Shown here piece by piece: positions 34,383 through 42,510 of a DNA stretch of 64,000 nucleotides; positions within the stretch are counted from its first letter, which is position 1; every line of letters begins with the position of its first letter. This stretch comes from Bifidobacterium sp. 7101. GTDB lineage: Bacteria; Actinomycetota; Actinomycetes; Actinomycetales; Bifidobacteriaceae. The position numbers and the translations under genes were made by a program. The notes under the pieces are model-generated. The model did no database searches, was not told where the DNA came from, and worked only from the letters and a program-made list of their open reading frames with translations. Location: NCBI RefSeq assembly GCF_000499285.1, contig NZ_AWUN01000003.1, positions 160,598 to 224,597 of the forward strand, in the 5' to 3' direction.

Positions 34383-35339
34383 ATGAACAGTTCACGTGAG
34401 CAAGAGCCGGCCTTGCAGGTCAGCGCATTGGTGAAGCGCTACGGCGACATGGTGGCCTTGGACCACTTCGACATGGAAGTCAGTCGTGGTGAAGTATTCG
34501 GACTGCTGGGCCCAAATGGTTCAGGCAAGTCAACCGCCATCAACTGCATACTGGCCCTGCTCAGCTTTGAATCGGGGACGGTTCGGATATTCGGGCAGGA
34601 GATGACCCCGACCTCCTACGACCTTAAAAGTCATATCGGCGTGGTTCCGCAGAATGTGGCCGTCTTCAACGAACTGAGTGTGCAGGAGAACATCGACTAT
34701 TTTTGCTCCCTCTATGTGCCCAAGAAGGCCGACCGCAAGGATCTGGTTGAGCAGGCCATTGACTTCGTGGGACTGGGCGACTTCCGCAAGTTCCGTCCCG
34801 GCAAGCTGTCGGGCGGTCTGCTGCGCAGGCTCAACATCGCCTGTGGCATCGCCCATCAGCCCGACCTCATCTTCTTCGACGAACCCACCGTCGCCGTTGA
34901 CCCCCAGAGCCGCAACGCCATCCTGGAAGGTATCGAACGGCTGAATGCCCAGGGGGCCACGGTGGTTTACACCAGCCATTACATGGAGGAGGTGGAGCAG
35001 ATCTGTACACGCATCATGATCATGGACCACGGTCGTCAAATCGCCTTAGGCACTGCCGAGGAGCTCAAAGGCATGGTCCAGGCCGGCGAGCAGGTCACCG
35101 TTGAGACCTTGGATCTGCAGGAGTCCACCCTGTCCCAGATTCGTGCCCTGCCCCTGACCCAATCCGTCGACTATGACGGCAAGGAACTGGTCATCCATTG
35201 TCGCCAGGGCGAGCACAACCTCCAGGACGTGCTGACTGTCCTGGAATCCACTCAGACCAGCTACGGCCACCTGACCAGCCGTCCGCCATCCCTGAACGAT
35301 GTGTTCCTGGAACTGACCGGCAAGGAACTGCGCGACTGA
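34383..35339 (+). CDS. ABC transporter ATPase (LnrL-like)
   Basis: 318 residues. Walker A GPNGSGKST is near 44-52, the signature is LSGGLLRRLNIACG, Walker B is DLIFFDEPTVAVDPQSR and the H-loop is TSHYMEE. The long C-terminal region (HLTSRPPSLNDVFLELTGKELRD) is typical of DrrA/LnrL exporters. With the two permeases and the divergent two-component system, gene content matches the linearmycin-resistance loci lnrJK-lnrLMN of Bacillus. A role in resistance to membrane-active compounds is inferred. Confidence 0.9.
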   Translation: MNSSREQEPALQVSALVKRYGDMVALDHFDMEVSRGEVFGLLGPNGSGKSTAINCILALLSFESGTVRIFGQEMTPTSYDLKSHIGVVPQNVAVFNELSVQENIDYFCSLYVPKKADRKDLVEQAIDFVGLGDFRKFRPGKLSGGLLRRLNIACGIAHQPDLIFFDEPTVAVDPQSRNAILEGIERLNAQGATVVYTSHYMEEVEQICTRIMIMDHGRQIALGTAEELKGMVQAGEQVTVETLDLQESTLSQIRALPLTQSVDYDGKELVIHCRQGEHNLQDVLTVLESTQTSYGHLTSRPPSLNDVFLELTGKELRD

Positions 35340-35380
35340 GCGCGGTCCCCAGGCTCAATTGCCGTAAGGAGCACCTATCT

Positions 35381-36574
35381 ATGTGGAACTCATTCCTGAT
35401 CAACGTCAAGACCTCGATACGCAACACCTCCTCCCTCTTCTGGGTCCTGGCCTTCCCGGTCATTCTGGCCGCTCTGATGCTAGGAATCATGGGCAACCTG
35501 CAAGACAGTTACACTGCTGAGGCGCAACATTTCGCCATTGTTTCGGATGCCAACTGGAAAGCCAGCCCAGGCGCTGACGAGTTGGTTTCCTCACTATCGA
35601 AGAAACCCGAGGCTGGATCCAAGGACACTCAGCTGCTTATCCCGACGACGGTGGCTACCAAGGCCGAAGCAAATACGCGTCTGGATAGCCGGAAGGATAT
35701 TGGCTACCTGTACGCGAATTCTGACGGACTGGTCAACATGGTCCTGTCCGACCGCGAAGCCGCCAGCATCCAATCCGATGCAACCGCCTCCGAAGGCATA
35801 GCGGTCTCCATTCTGTCCGCCTCTCTGGGCAGCTTCAACCAGGCCAACTCCTCAAGGGCAGCCATTGCCCCACCAAGCAACCAAATTCTGCTGCAATCTG
35901 GCGGACAGACCTATACCAAGCAAATCCGCCTGACGCACATCCATCCTTCTATGACCGCGCCCTACTTCTTCGCTGTGCTTGCTATGGCCTGCCTTATCGG
36001 AGCCAGCACCGCAGCCGAGATGATTGCCAGGACTCAGCCCAACCTTTCAGCCCTGGGAGCCCGACAGGCCAGCTCGCCCAGCCCCAAGTGGAGGCAGGCA
36101 GCTGGCGCCTTCCTGGCCTCCTGGCTCGTCTCTGCAGTCAGCCTCCTGGTCGCCTACATCTTCGTCCGCACAGTCTGCGGCGTGCAAAACGGTGGTCGTG
36201 ACCCGATAGCACTCATAGCCATCGCCGTGGGCACCTTTATGGCCACCGCTTTCGGCTCTATGATGGGCGCTATTCCCAAACTCCTTACCGAAACGAAGGT
36301 TGGTCTGGTCATAGGCATCGATTGCACCCTGAGCACCTTTATCGGCCTCTACGGCAGCATGACCATGGACCTCAACAACGCCATCCAGGAGCATGCTCCT
36401 ATCCTTCACCTGCTCAACCCAGTCAAGCAGGTCTCCAACCTCTTCTACGACATCGTCTACTACGACAGCCTGGCACCCTTCGCCCGCACCTGCGGCATCG
36501 TGGCCATTATGGCCGCCATCTTCCTGACAATCTGTGGTCTGCTTCTAAGGAAACAACGGTATGAATACTTGTAA
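35381..36574 (+). CDS. ABC-2 permease (LnrM-like)
   Basis: 397 residues from ATG 35381, with TAAGGAG upstream. One N-terminal membrane segment (LFWVLAFPVILAALMLGIMG) is followed by an extracytoplasmic region of about 180 residues and five further segments toward the C terminus. This topology is the ABC2_membrane_3 type found in LnrM/LnrN and related exporters. It ends 14 bases inside the next permease gene, so the pair is translationally coupled and probably forms a heterodimer. Confidence 0.88.
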   Translation: MWNSFLINVKTSIRNTSSLFWVLAFPVILAALMLGIMGNLQDSYTAEAQHFAIVSDANWKASPGADELVSSLSKKPEAGSKDTQLLIPTTVATKAEANTRLDSRKDIGYLYANSDGLVNMVLSDREAASIQSDATASEGIAVSILSASLGSFNQANSSRAAIAPPSNQILLQSGGQTYTKQIRLTHIHPSMTAPYFFAVLAMACLIGASTAAEMIARTQPNLSALGARQASSPSPKWRQAAGAFLASWLVSAVSLLVAYIFVRTVCGVQNGGRDPIALIAIAVGTFMATAFGSMMGAIPKLLTETKVGLVIGIDCTLSTFIGLYGSMTMDLNNAIQEHAPILHLLNPVKQVSNLFYDIVYYDSLAPFARTCGIVAIMAAIFLTICGLLLRKQRYEYL

Positions 36575-37898
36575 AACAGCACTGCGCGTCATCTGGGCGC
36601 ATAAGTTCTACCTGCTCCTGTACCTGGTGGGCATGAGCCTGATCATGGTTGTCGTCGGTTCCGCGAATATGCAGGCCACGGTGCGTGCCAATGCCTCAAG
36701 CTCGGTTGGTCGCTTTGAACCCGCACGTGCGAAGGTGGTCGTCATCAACAGGGATTGCGGTAACCAGATTGGTTGCGAGCTGGGCCAGGGTCTGAAGAAA
36801 TATTTGGGCAAGTCGGCCCATCTGGAGACAGTCGACGATAAACCTCAAGCTCTGCAGGATGCCAACGTATCCGGCAAAAGTGATTTAACTGTCATCATTC
36901 CTAAGGGATATGGTCAACGGTTCCTTGAGGCGCTTGAAGACACTGCTGCCCAAGCTCACAGCGGCGGTAAGACGTCTGATTTTCCCAAGGTTGAAACGGC
37001 TGCCTCCTATAATTCCAGCCGCGGCAGTCTGGCACAATTGCAGGTGGACAGTTATTTTGATGCTCTTCGTACTGCCTTGCTTACGGGTCTGGGCCAAAAC
37101 GGTTCGATGGATCAGCATTCGTTTACGGCGGTCAAGGATGCTGCTGCCTATGCAGTGGCCCACTATTCCGGCAACCAGCCACATGTGAGCATCCATGCCA
37201 GCCCGAAGTCTGATGGACATGGAGCCCTGTTGAAAGGCTTCGCTACGACAGTCGGCCTGGCTGCCTTTCCCCTGATGACGGCATTGACGGTCTGCGTTGC
37301 CACGCTCTTCGGAGCTTTCATTTCTCCTGACCGACATCGACGCCTGCTTGCCTCTCCAATGCGATCAACCAGCCTGAACGGACAGGAACTCACAGCAGCC
37401 CTCATCCTGGCAGGCTTCTCTTGGGCATACTACGTGGCACTTGTTGCCTTCAGTATGGCGGCATCGGGGGTGTCCCTGGCTTCACTTGGCTGGGATAGGG
37501 TGCTGCTGAGTTTTTTCGCCATGCTGGTATTCGCTGTTTCGGCGGCATCCTTTGGATTCGTGCTTGCTCAGTTCAATCCTTCTTCTTCGCTCATAAACTC
37601 CGTCGGGGTCACCTTCGGCCTGGTGGTTATGTTCACCTCCGGGTCAAGTTCCGGCGGCCCTCTGCCTCCGATTATGCAGACTATCGGCAAACTGACGCCG
37701 GGCTGGTGGTACAACACTGCAGTCCAATCAATCATGGATTCGAGCGCAGCAGATTTGGCCTCTTGGGGTCTTCCGCTGACCGTGGTTTTCCTGTTCGCTC
37801 TGGCCTATGCCTGTGTCGGTCTCATGGTCTCCCGTCTGACACGCACCCGGGCCACCCTGGTCGCTCCTGTCAGCTCCGACCCCAGTATGATCGGATGA
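36561..37898 (+). CDS. ABC-2 permease (LnrN-like)
   Basis: 445 residues. Same layout as the preceding permease: a first membrane segment (LLLYLVGMSLIMVVVGSA), a large outside region to about 225, then five or six membrane segments (TVGLAAFPLMTALTVCVATLFGAF shortened; SAASFGFVLAQF). The start ATG 36561 overlaps the upstream gene. The C terminus is convergent with an MFS gene after 15 bases. Third component of the Lnr-like exporter. Confidence 0.88.
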   Translation: MNTCKTALRVIWAHKFYLLLYLVGMSLIMVVVGSANMQATVRANASSSVGRFEPARAKVVVINRDCGNQIGCELGQGLKKYLGKSAHLETVDDKPQALQDANVSGKSDLTVIIPKGYGQRFLEALEDTAAQAHSGGKTSDFPKVETAASYNSSRGSLAQLQVDSYFDALRTALLTGLGQNGSMDQHSFTAVKDAAAYAVAHYSGNQPHVSIHASPKSDGHGALLKGFATTVGLAAFPLMTALTVCVATLFGAFISPDRHRRLLASPMRSTSLNGQELTAALILAGFSWAYYVALVAFSMAASGVSLASLGWDRVLLSFFAMLVFAVSAASFGFVLAQFNPSSSLINSVGVTFGLVVMFTSGSSSGGPLPPIMQTIGKLTPGWWYNTAVQSIMDSSAADLASWGLPLTVVFLFALAYACVGLMVSRLTRTRATLVAPVSSDPSMIG

Positions 37899-37913
37899 CT
37901 CCTGATTTGCCAG

Positions 37914-39191
37914 TCATTCGTCCGGTTTCATGGCCAGCCTGGCTACCAGGCATGTCAGCAGTGTCACAATGACCACTCCAGTGATAATCAGGGTCATGGG
38001 GCAGTGGTCGATCAGCGGGCCGAAAGCGGCCTGCCCCAGCGGAATCGCGCACATGCATAGACTGTTGGTCAGCCCTATCACCTTGCCTATCAGCATTGAA
38101 GGGGTATGAATCTGCTCATATGACAGGGAAGTGATGTTGACCGTCTGCACTATTCCCGCAGCCAGAGCCATGCATCCGGTTACCAGGGCGAAGAGGGCAT
38201 ATGTAGGCAAATGCAAAAGCAGTCCTGCCGCAATGGGTAGGAGAACCAGGGCACTGCCCGAGAGCAGTATGGGTATCCGTTGCAGATAGAACCAGTCCGG
38301 ACGGATGGACACCAAGATGGCTCCAAGTAGGCTTCCGCAGGCCAGTATTCCTTCGGCCAGCCCCTGCATGGCATTGCTCAGACCCAGCGTGCGAGTGACC
38401 ATGTATGGCAGGGCCACGTTGATGTAGGAGGCAAAGATCAGGTTGGCTGCCAGGCTGAGTCCTATGACCACTTTGAGGTTGCTATGTCTGACGAGGAATT
38501 GTGCAGCGGCTTTGGTGTCCGTGACCAGGTGGCCCACCAGCGCTCTTGGGCCTTGTGAGGGGCCCTGCGCTGGTTCGGGAATCCTGACGGCGATCCTGAT
38601 CCAGACGGCAGAGAGAAGACAGGCCAAGGCGGCAACTCCGACCACTTGCATGATTCCGAAGAATCCCATGACCATGCCGGCCAATACTGGTCCGATCATT
38701 CCTACCAGGGAGATCGCCTGGGAAACCAGGGCTGATGCACGGGTCAGGTCTTTTCTGTCTACCAGGCGGTGAAGGGCCGCCTGTACTGTTGGGCTGTAGC
38801 AGGCCCTGTAGGCATTAAACAGCATCATGCAGGTCACGGTCAAAAAAACCGGATCAATCTTGTGGCTGATCAGGATATATAAGAAGGCGGTCAATGCTGA
38901 CAAAATGTCCAGAACCGCCATGGTGGACTGCTTGTGCAGCCGGTCGGCCAGAGCTCCGCCCAGAGGGGTCAGGAGTATGGATGGAAGGACGGCCAGAGCG
39001 GATGCCATGCCATAGAGGGATGCCGATCCTGAAATATTGAGCAGGTGAAGCGGCAGGGCGAAGACCAAGCATGTTTGCCCCAGATTGGAAAGAATCTCAG
39101 TCGTCAGAAGAGCAATGAAGGGCAGTGTCAGCAGCCCTCTGCCCTTGGAGCGGTCTCTACTTGGACCTTGGTCGTGAGCGGGCGGGTTCAT
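37914..39191 (-). CDS. MFS transporter
   Basis: 425 residues with about 12 membrane segments and the loop 2-3 motif GGALADRLHKQS. It begins four bases inside the end of the TetR gene upstream (ATGA-type overlap), so repressor and transporter are one operon. Efflux of a toxic compound sensed by that TetR is likely; substrate unknown. It is not a close copy of the MFS protein at 8790-10076. Confidence 0.9.
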   Translation of the reverse strand: MNPPAHDQGPSRDRSKGRGLLTLPFIALLTTEILSNLGQTCLVFALPLHLLNISGSASLYGMASALAVLPSILLTPLGGALADRLHKQSTMAVLDILSALTAFLYILISHKIDPVFLTVTCMMLFNAYRACYSPTVQAALHRLVDRKDLTRASALVSQAISLVGMIGPVLAGMVMGFFGIMQVVGVAALACLLSAVWIRIAVRIPEPAQGPSQGPRALVGHLVTDTKAAAQFLVRHSNLKVVIGLSLAANLIFASYINVALPYMVTRTLGLSNAMQGLAEGILACGSLLGAILVSIRPDWFYLQRIPILLSGSALVLLPIAAGLLLHLPTYALFALVTGCMALAAGIVQTVNITSLSYEQIHTPSMLIGKVIGLTNSLCMCAIPLGQAAFGPLIDHCPMTLIITGVVIVTLLTCLVARLAMKPDE

Positions 39192-39874
39192 ATCGTGACT
39201 TCGCTTTCAGTCTTCTCATGGTCGTTGCTTTTGGCGTCGGTGCCGAAGGATGCCAGAAGGTCCGAGAATCCCTGATCTTGTAGGGGGATGCCCAAGCCCT
39301 GCATGATCGAGAAGAAACAGGCGGCTCTGGCGCGCAGCTCCGTCTGCGTGCCCCGGCGAAAGAAGGGCAGCAGCCACATGTTGGCCAGTAGGCGGAGGAT
39401 CTCCGCGGCTTGTTCGACTTGGTCCACGTGCATTGAGCCGTCCTGATTGCCCTGCTTCAAGAGGTCGATAAAGTCGTCCCGCTCATCTACTAAGGCGGTG
39501 AATTCCATGCCGATCATCTTGGGATTGGCCTTTGGGCTGAATTCGCGGAACATCAAATTCGCGGCCTCCAGTCTCTTTTGCGCTCGCTTGGGAGAGAAGA
39601 GTGACTGCAAATGGTTCAAAGCCGTGCCTTGCTTCGACCGGGTATGGTTCTTGCTGGTCGTCTCGCTCATGGTGTTCATCAACCTGTCGGAAACGGCGTC
39701 GAAGAGGTCCTCCTTGGATTGAAAGTGGTGGTAGACGGCCCCCTTGCTCAAGCCTCCGGTCGCATCAATGATGTCCTGCATACTGGTTTTGTCGTAGCCC
39801 TGGCGGGTGAAGAGCTCCGTGGCGGCTTTGATGATTCGTTCCTGCGTCAGCTCAGGATGTGCGTTGCGGGCCAT
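39188..39874 (-). CDS. TetR-family transcriptional repressor
   Basis: 228 residues. Helix-turn-helix at about 12-58 (IIKAATELFTRQGYDKTS-MQDIIDATGGLSKGAVYHHFQSK). The DNA-reading part matches the TetR at 6514 closely, and its operator (39952) has the same ATACC/GGTAT half-sites at a similar distance (about 77 bases) from the start. It heads an operon with the MFS gene. Cross-regulation with the other TetR is a realistic possibility. Confidence 0.93.
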   Translation of the reverse strand: MARNAHPELTQERIIKAATELFTRQGYDKTSMQDIIDATGGLSKGAVYHHFQSKEDLFDAVSDRLMNTMSETTSKNHTRSKQGTALNHLQSLFSPKRAQKRLEAANLMFREFSPKANPKMIGMEFTALVDERDDFIDLLKQGNQDGSMHVDQVEQAAEILRLLANMWLLPFFRRGTQTELRARAACFFSIMQGLGIPLQDQGFSDLLASFGTDAKSNDHEKTESEVTI

Positions 39875-39951
39875 GGCCGTTTTCCTTTCAGGTAGATGAT
39901 GATGAGTCGTTGTTGATTGGTTGGGCAGTCTGCCAGTCTTGACCCAATATC

Positions 39952-39968
39952 ATACCGACCGTTGGTAT
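39952..39968. promoter_or_regulatory. TetR operator, copy 3
   Basis: ATACCGAC-C-GTTGGTAT, a 17-bp near-perfect palindrome with the half-sites of the operators at 6425 and 7316 but four bases more spacing. Toward the TetR gene the distal arm runs into TATGAT, the same -10 overlap as in copy 1. Confidence 0.72.
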
Positions 39969-40027
39969 GAATATATCACAACATACGCTCTGCCGTCGGT
40001 CGGGCACATGTGGTTTAATAAAGCCTT

Positions 40028-40152
40028 GGTTTGCGCATTTGTGCGCGGACCTATCTGGAGTCTCAGCCCATCAATGGGTCGGCGGCCGCAAGGTCGTTCG
40101 TGCTTGGCACGGTGAAGCATTGGAGAGGCCTGACTCGACGGTTCCGGCCGTC
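40028..40152 (+). promoter_or_regulatory. Structured leader of rpsD
   Basis: Three hairpins: GGTTTGCGCA/TGCGCGGACC (40028-40051, ten pairs), CCCAT/ATGGG (40067-40078) and GACGG/CCGTC (40137-40152). S4 often represses its own mRNA through a structured leader in other bacteria; here that is an inference from structure only. Confidence 0.4.
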
Positions 40153-40192
40153 TTCGTTCAGATAACGACAGAAGCAAGTAAGGATTGCATCA

Positions 40193-40819
40193 ATGACTAA
40201 CATTCAGCGTGCGCGTCGCCAGGTCCGCCTGTCCCGCGCTCTGGGCATCGCCCTGACTCCCAAGGCCCAGCGCCTGTTCGAGAAGCGCCCCTATGGCCCC
40301 GGTGAGCACGGCCGCAGCCGCCGTCGCACCGAGTCCGACTACGCCGTCCGTCTGCGTGAGAAGCAGAGGCTGCGCGCCCAGTACGGTGTTTCCGAGAAGC
40401 AGCTGCGTGCCGCCTATGAGCGGGGCACCCACGAGTCCGGCCAGACCGGTGCCGCAATGCTTCGCGAGCTGGAGTGCCGCCTGGACAACCTGGTCCTGCG
40501 CGCCGGCATCGCCCGTACCACCGCCCAGGCCCGTCAGTACGTGGTTCACCGCCACATCCTGGTCGACGGCAACATCGTGGACCGTCCCTCCTACAGAGTC
40601 AAGCCCGGCCAGACCATTCAGGTCAAGCCCAAGAGCCAGACTATGGTGCCCTTCCAGATCGCTGCTGAAGGTGTCCACCGGGATGTGCTGCCCGCAGTCC
40701 CCGGCTACCTGGACGTGGACCTGGCCTCACTGAAGGCCAGCCTGGTCCGCAAGCCCGAGCCGGAGGAGATTCCGGTTCAGATCAACATCCAGTACGTGGT
40801 CGAGTTCTACGCTCGCTGA
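40193..40819 (+). CDS. rpsD: 30S ribosomal protein S4
   Basis: 208 residues, standard length. It has the S4 N-terminal domain (RARRQVRLSRALGI), KRPYGPGEHG, LREKQRLRAQYGV and an S4 RNA-binding domain (RLDNLVLRAGIARTTAQARQ at about 97-116, HRHILVDGNIVD). It binds 16S rRNA early in 30S assembly. It is monocistronic here, outside the large ribosomal operons, with its own leader and terminator. AAGGA lies upstream of ATG 40193. Confidence 0.99.
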   Translation: MTNIQRARRQVRLSRALGIALTPKAQRLFEKRPYGPGEHGRSRRRTESDYAVRLREKQRLRAQYGVSEKQLRAAYERGTHESGQTGAAMLRELECRLDNLVLRAGIARTTAQARQYVVHRHILVDGNIVDRPSYRVKPGQTIQVKPKSQTMVPFQIAAEGVHRDVLPAVPGYLDVDLASLKASLVRKPEPEEIPVQINIQYVVEFYAR

Positions 40820-40834
40820 GCACTAAGAACTTTT

Positions 40835-40860
40835 GGGGCTCCGGTTCGTCCGGGGCCCTT
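40835..40860 (+). terminator. Terminator of rpsD
   Basis: GGGCTCCGG (40836-40844) pairs with CCGGGGCCC (40850-40858, one G-T), loop TTCGT, followed by TTT. Confidence 0.85.
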
Positions 40861-40912
40861 TGCATGTCAGGATTTGCCGCCCCTGCTGGGGTATGGGTGG
40901 GATAATAGGGGC

Positions 40913-41581
40913 ATGTTGCTCCATCTGTATGCCGTCCGCCATGGGCAGACCTATTTCAATCGTTACAACCGTCTTCAGGGCTGGTCCAACTCGCCCTTGA
41001 CTTCATCGGGGCTGGAGGATGCCGACCGTGCGGGTCGTAAATTAAACAAGGTGAGTTTCGCGGCCGCATACTGCTCGGACACCACACGCGCCCAGGAGAC
41101 AGTCCGCAGGATCCTGGACCAAAACCAGTCGGAGAACAAGCCCGAGCCGGTCAGCGACAGCCACTTTCGCGAGCAATTCTATGGATATTTCGAGGGGCAG
41201 GACATGGCCATGGCCTGGTGGGCTGCAGGCGCGCCTCATGGAGCAGGCACCTACCAGCAGATTGTGGACCAGTTCGGTCTGGCCGCCACCAGGGACTTCC
41301 TCAAGGAGGCCGACCCCTTTGGGGATGCGGAGTCCGACAGCGAGTACTGGACGCGTATTGCCGGCGGGTTCGCCCTGATTGCAGCCGATTCGCATCTGAA
41401 GAACGAGGATCGCGTCCTGCTGATTTCGCACGGCAACACCCTGCTCAGTCTGGTCAACCGTTTCGGCGGCGGCCGTTACGACACCAGCAGCCGTCCGAGC
41501 AACGGAAGCGTCACCATATTCGACTTCGATACGGATGCTCCCTTTGAGCGGGCCCTCAAGGTCCGGTCCTTCAATCAATGA
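40913..41581 (+). CDS. Histidine phosphatase (phosphoglycerate mutase family)
   Basis: 222 residues from ATG 40913 behind AGGGG. The catalytic RHG motif is YAVRHGQTYFN near the N terminus, with ISHGNTL carrying the second catalytic His. The substrate cannot be told; this branch of the family includes phosphatases for many small molecules. LQGWSNSPLTSSG is common to the group. It stands alone between rpsD and the DUF948 gene. Confidence 0.88.
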   Translation: MLLHLYAVRHGQTYFNRYNRLQGWSNSPLTSSGLEDADRAGRKLNKVSFAAAYCSDTTRAQETVRRILDQNQSENKPEPVSDSHFREQFYGYFEGQDMAMAWWAAGAPHGAGTYQQIVDQFGLAATRDFLKEADPFGDAESDSEYWTRIAGGFALIAADSHLKNEDRVLLISHGNTLLSLVNRFGGGRYDTSSRPSNGSVTIFDFDTDAPFERALKVRSFNQ

Positions 41582-41673
41582 ATCGGCTTCAACAGGCCGG
41601 TCATGGCCTGGACTGATAGACAGCGCGTGCTAGCGTTGTCCCCAGTATCGTACCAATGGAAGAGAGGTAGCAG

Positions 41674-42105
41674 ATGGACGTAGGACAGATTGCCGGCCTG
41701 ATAGCAGCCATTGCCTTCGCTATCCTGGCAGGGTTTCTGATCTATCCCCTGATTCGTCTGGGGAAGCTCTTCGATCAGCTGGCGCAGACCATCAAGCAGG
41801 CGGGCGACCATGTCGTGCCCACCCTGGACGAGTCCGCCAGCACGGTCACCCAGCTCAACCAGACCCTGACCGACGTCAATCGCATCTCCGCAGCGGCTTC
41901 GACCACGGCAGGCAACGTCGGCGCCCTGACCGACCTGTATGGATCAATGCTGGGCAAGCCGGTCATCAAGGTGGCAGCCTTCCTCTATGCCCTGCGCAAG
42001 ACGATCTCGTCATTCCTCTCAGGAGGCCGCAAGAGCGCCGAATCCAAGCCCGCAGCAGCAAAAAAGGCCAATGATGGCCAGGGGAACGAGGGGAGGACCC
42101 GCTGA
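41674..42105 (+). CDS. DUF948-like membrane protein
   Basis: 143 residues with one N-terminal membrane segment (IAGLIAAIAFAILAGFLIYPL), a helical region with T/S-rich heptads (STVTQLNQTLTDVNRISAAAS) and a Lys/Ala-rich tail. The layout fits the DUF948 family, often found just before alaS in actinobacteria. Function unknown. SD-like AGAGAGG precedes ATG 41674. It overlaps the next gene by one base. Confidence 0.8.
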   Translation: MDVGQIAGLIAAIAFAILAGFLIYPLIRLGKLFDQLAQTIKQAGDHVVPTLDESASTVTQLNQTLTDVNRISAAASTTAGNVGALTDLYGSMLGKPVIKVAAFLYALRKTISSFLSGGRKSAESKPAAAKKANDGQGNEGRTR

Positions 42106-42344
42106 TGTTCAAACGGATCTTCTGGATGGGGCTGGGTGTCACCGCAGGCGTGGTCCTGGTGACCAAGGCCGAAGCCTATGTGAGGGCCAATACCCCCAAG
42201 CGTGCAAGGGAATTCGTGCTGGGCGAGGACCAGGACCAGGTGGCTTCACGGACCCTGTCCGGTCTGGTGCGCCAGTTCACCCAGACAATGCATCAGCGGC
42301 AGGACGAGCTGGACCGCCGCTATCTGGACCGTTTCCAGGGCTGA
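42105..42344 (+). CDS. Small protein paired with DUF948 (79 aa)
   Basis: 79 residues beginning with a hydrophobic segment (IFWMGLGVTAGVVLVT) and ending in a charged helical tail (TQTMHQRQDELDRRYLD). It shares one base with the DUF948 gene stop (TGATG), so they are coupled. I do not recognise a function; both may be membrane-anchored partners. The alaS leader follows directly. Confidence 0.75.
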   Translation: MFKRIFWMGLGVTAGVVLVTKAEAYVRANTPKRAREFVLGEDQDQVASRTLSGLVRQFTQTMHQRQDELDRRYLDRFQG

Positions 42345-42348
42345 GCCT

Positions 42349-42440
42349 GGGGCGGACAGGCCAGGACAGATGCGCCTGGTCGGTGTAAAATCACCATATT
42401 CAGCTAAGAGTCCGGAGTGCGAGCAACCTGTCCGCGCCCC
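42349..42440 (+). promoter_or_regulatory. Structured region upstream of alaS
   Basis: GGGGC-GGACAGG (42349-42360) pairs with CCTGTCC and GCCCC (42427-42433, 42436-42440) with a two-base bulge, 12 pairs in all. Inside are the hairpins CCAGG/CCTGG (42361-42379) and GGTG/CACC around TAAAAT. TAAAAT may also be a -10 element, which would place the transcription start inside the fold. No T-box motif was found. Confidence 0.4.
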
Positions 42441-42510
42441 GGACAACCGAGTCATTTGGACAACCCGTAATCCAGTCGGCGTTCACCGGGTCTGAAGGAG
42501 CAGAAGCAGC

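Larger units (their letters stand above)
39875..40192. other. Divergent region TetR/rpsD with structured rpsD leader
   Basis: 318 bases holding the TetR operator at 39952-39968 and, toward rpsD, three hairpins between 40028 and 40152 described separately. No gene is called. Confidence 0.5.
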
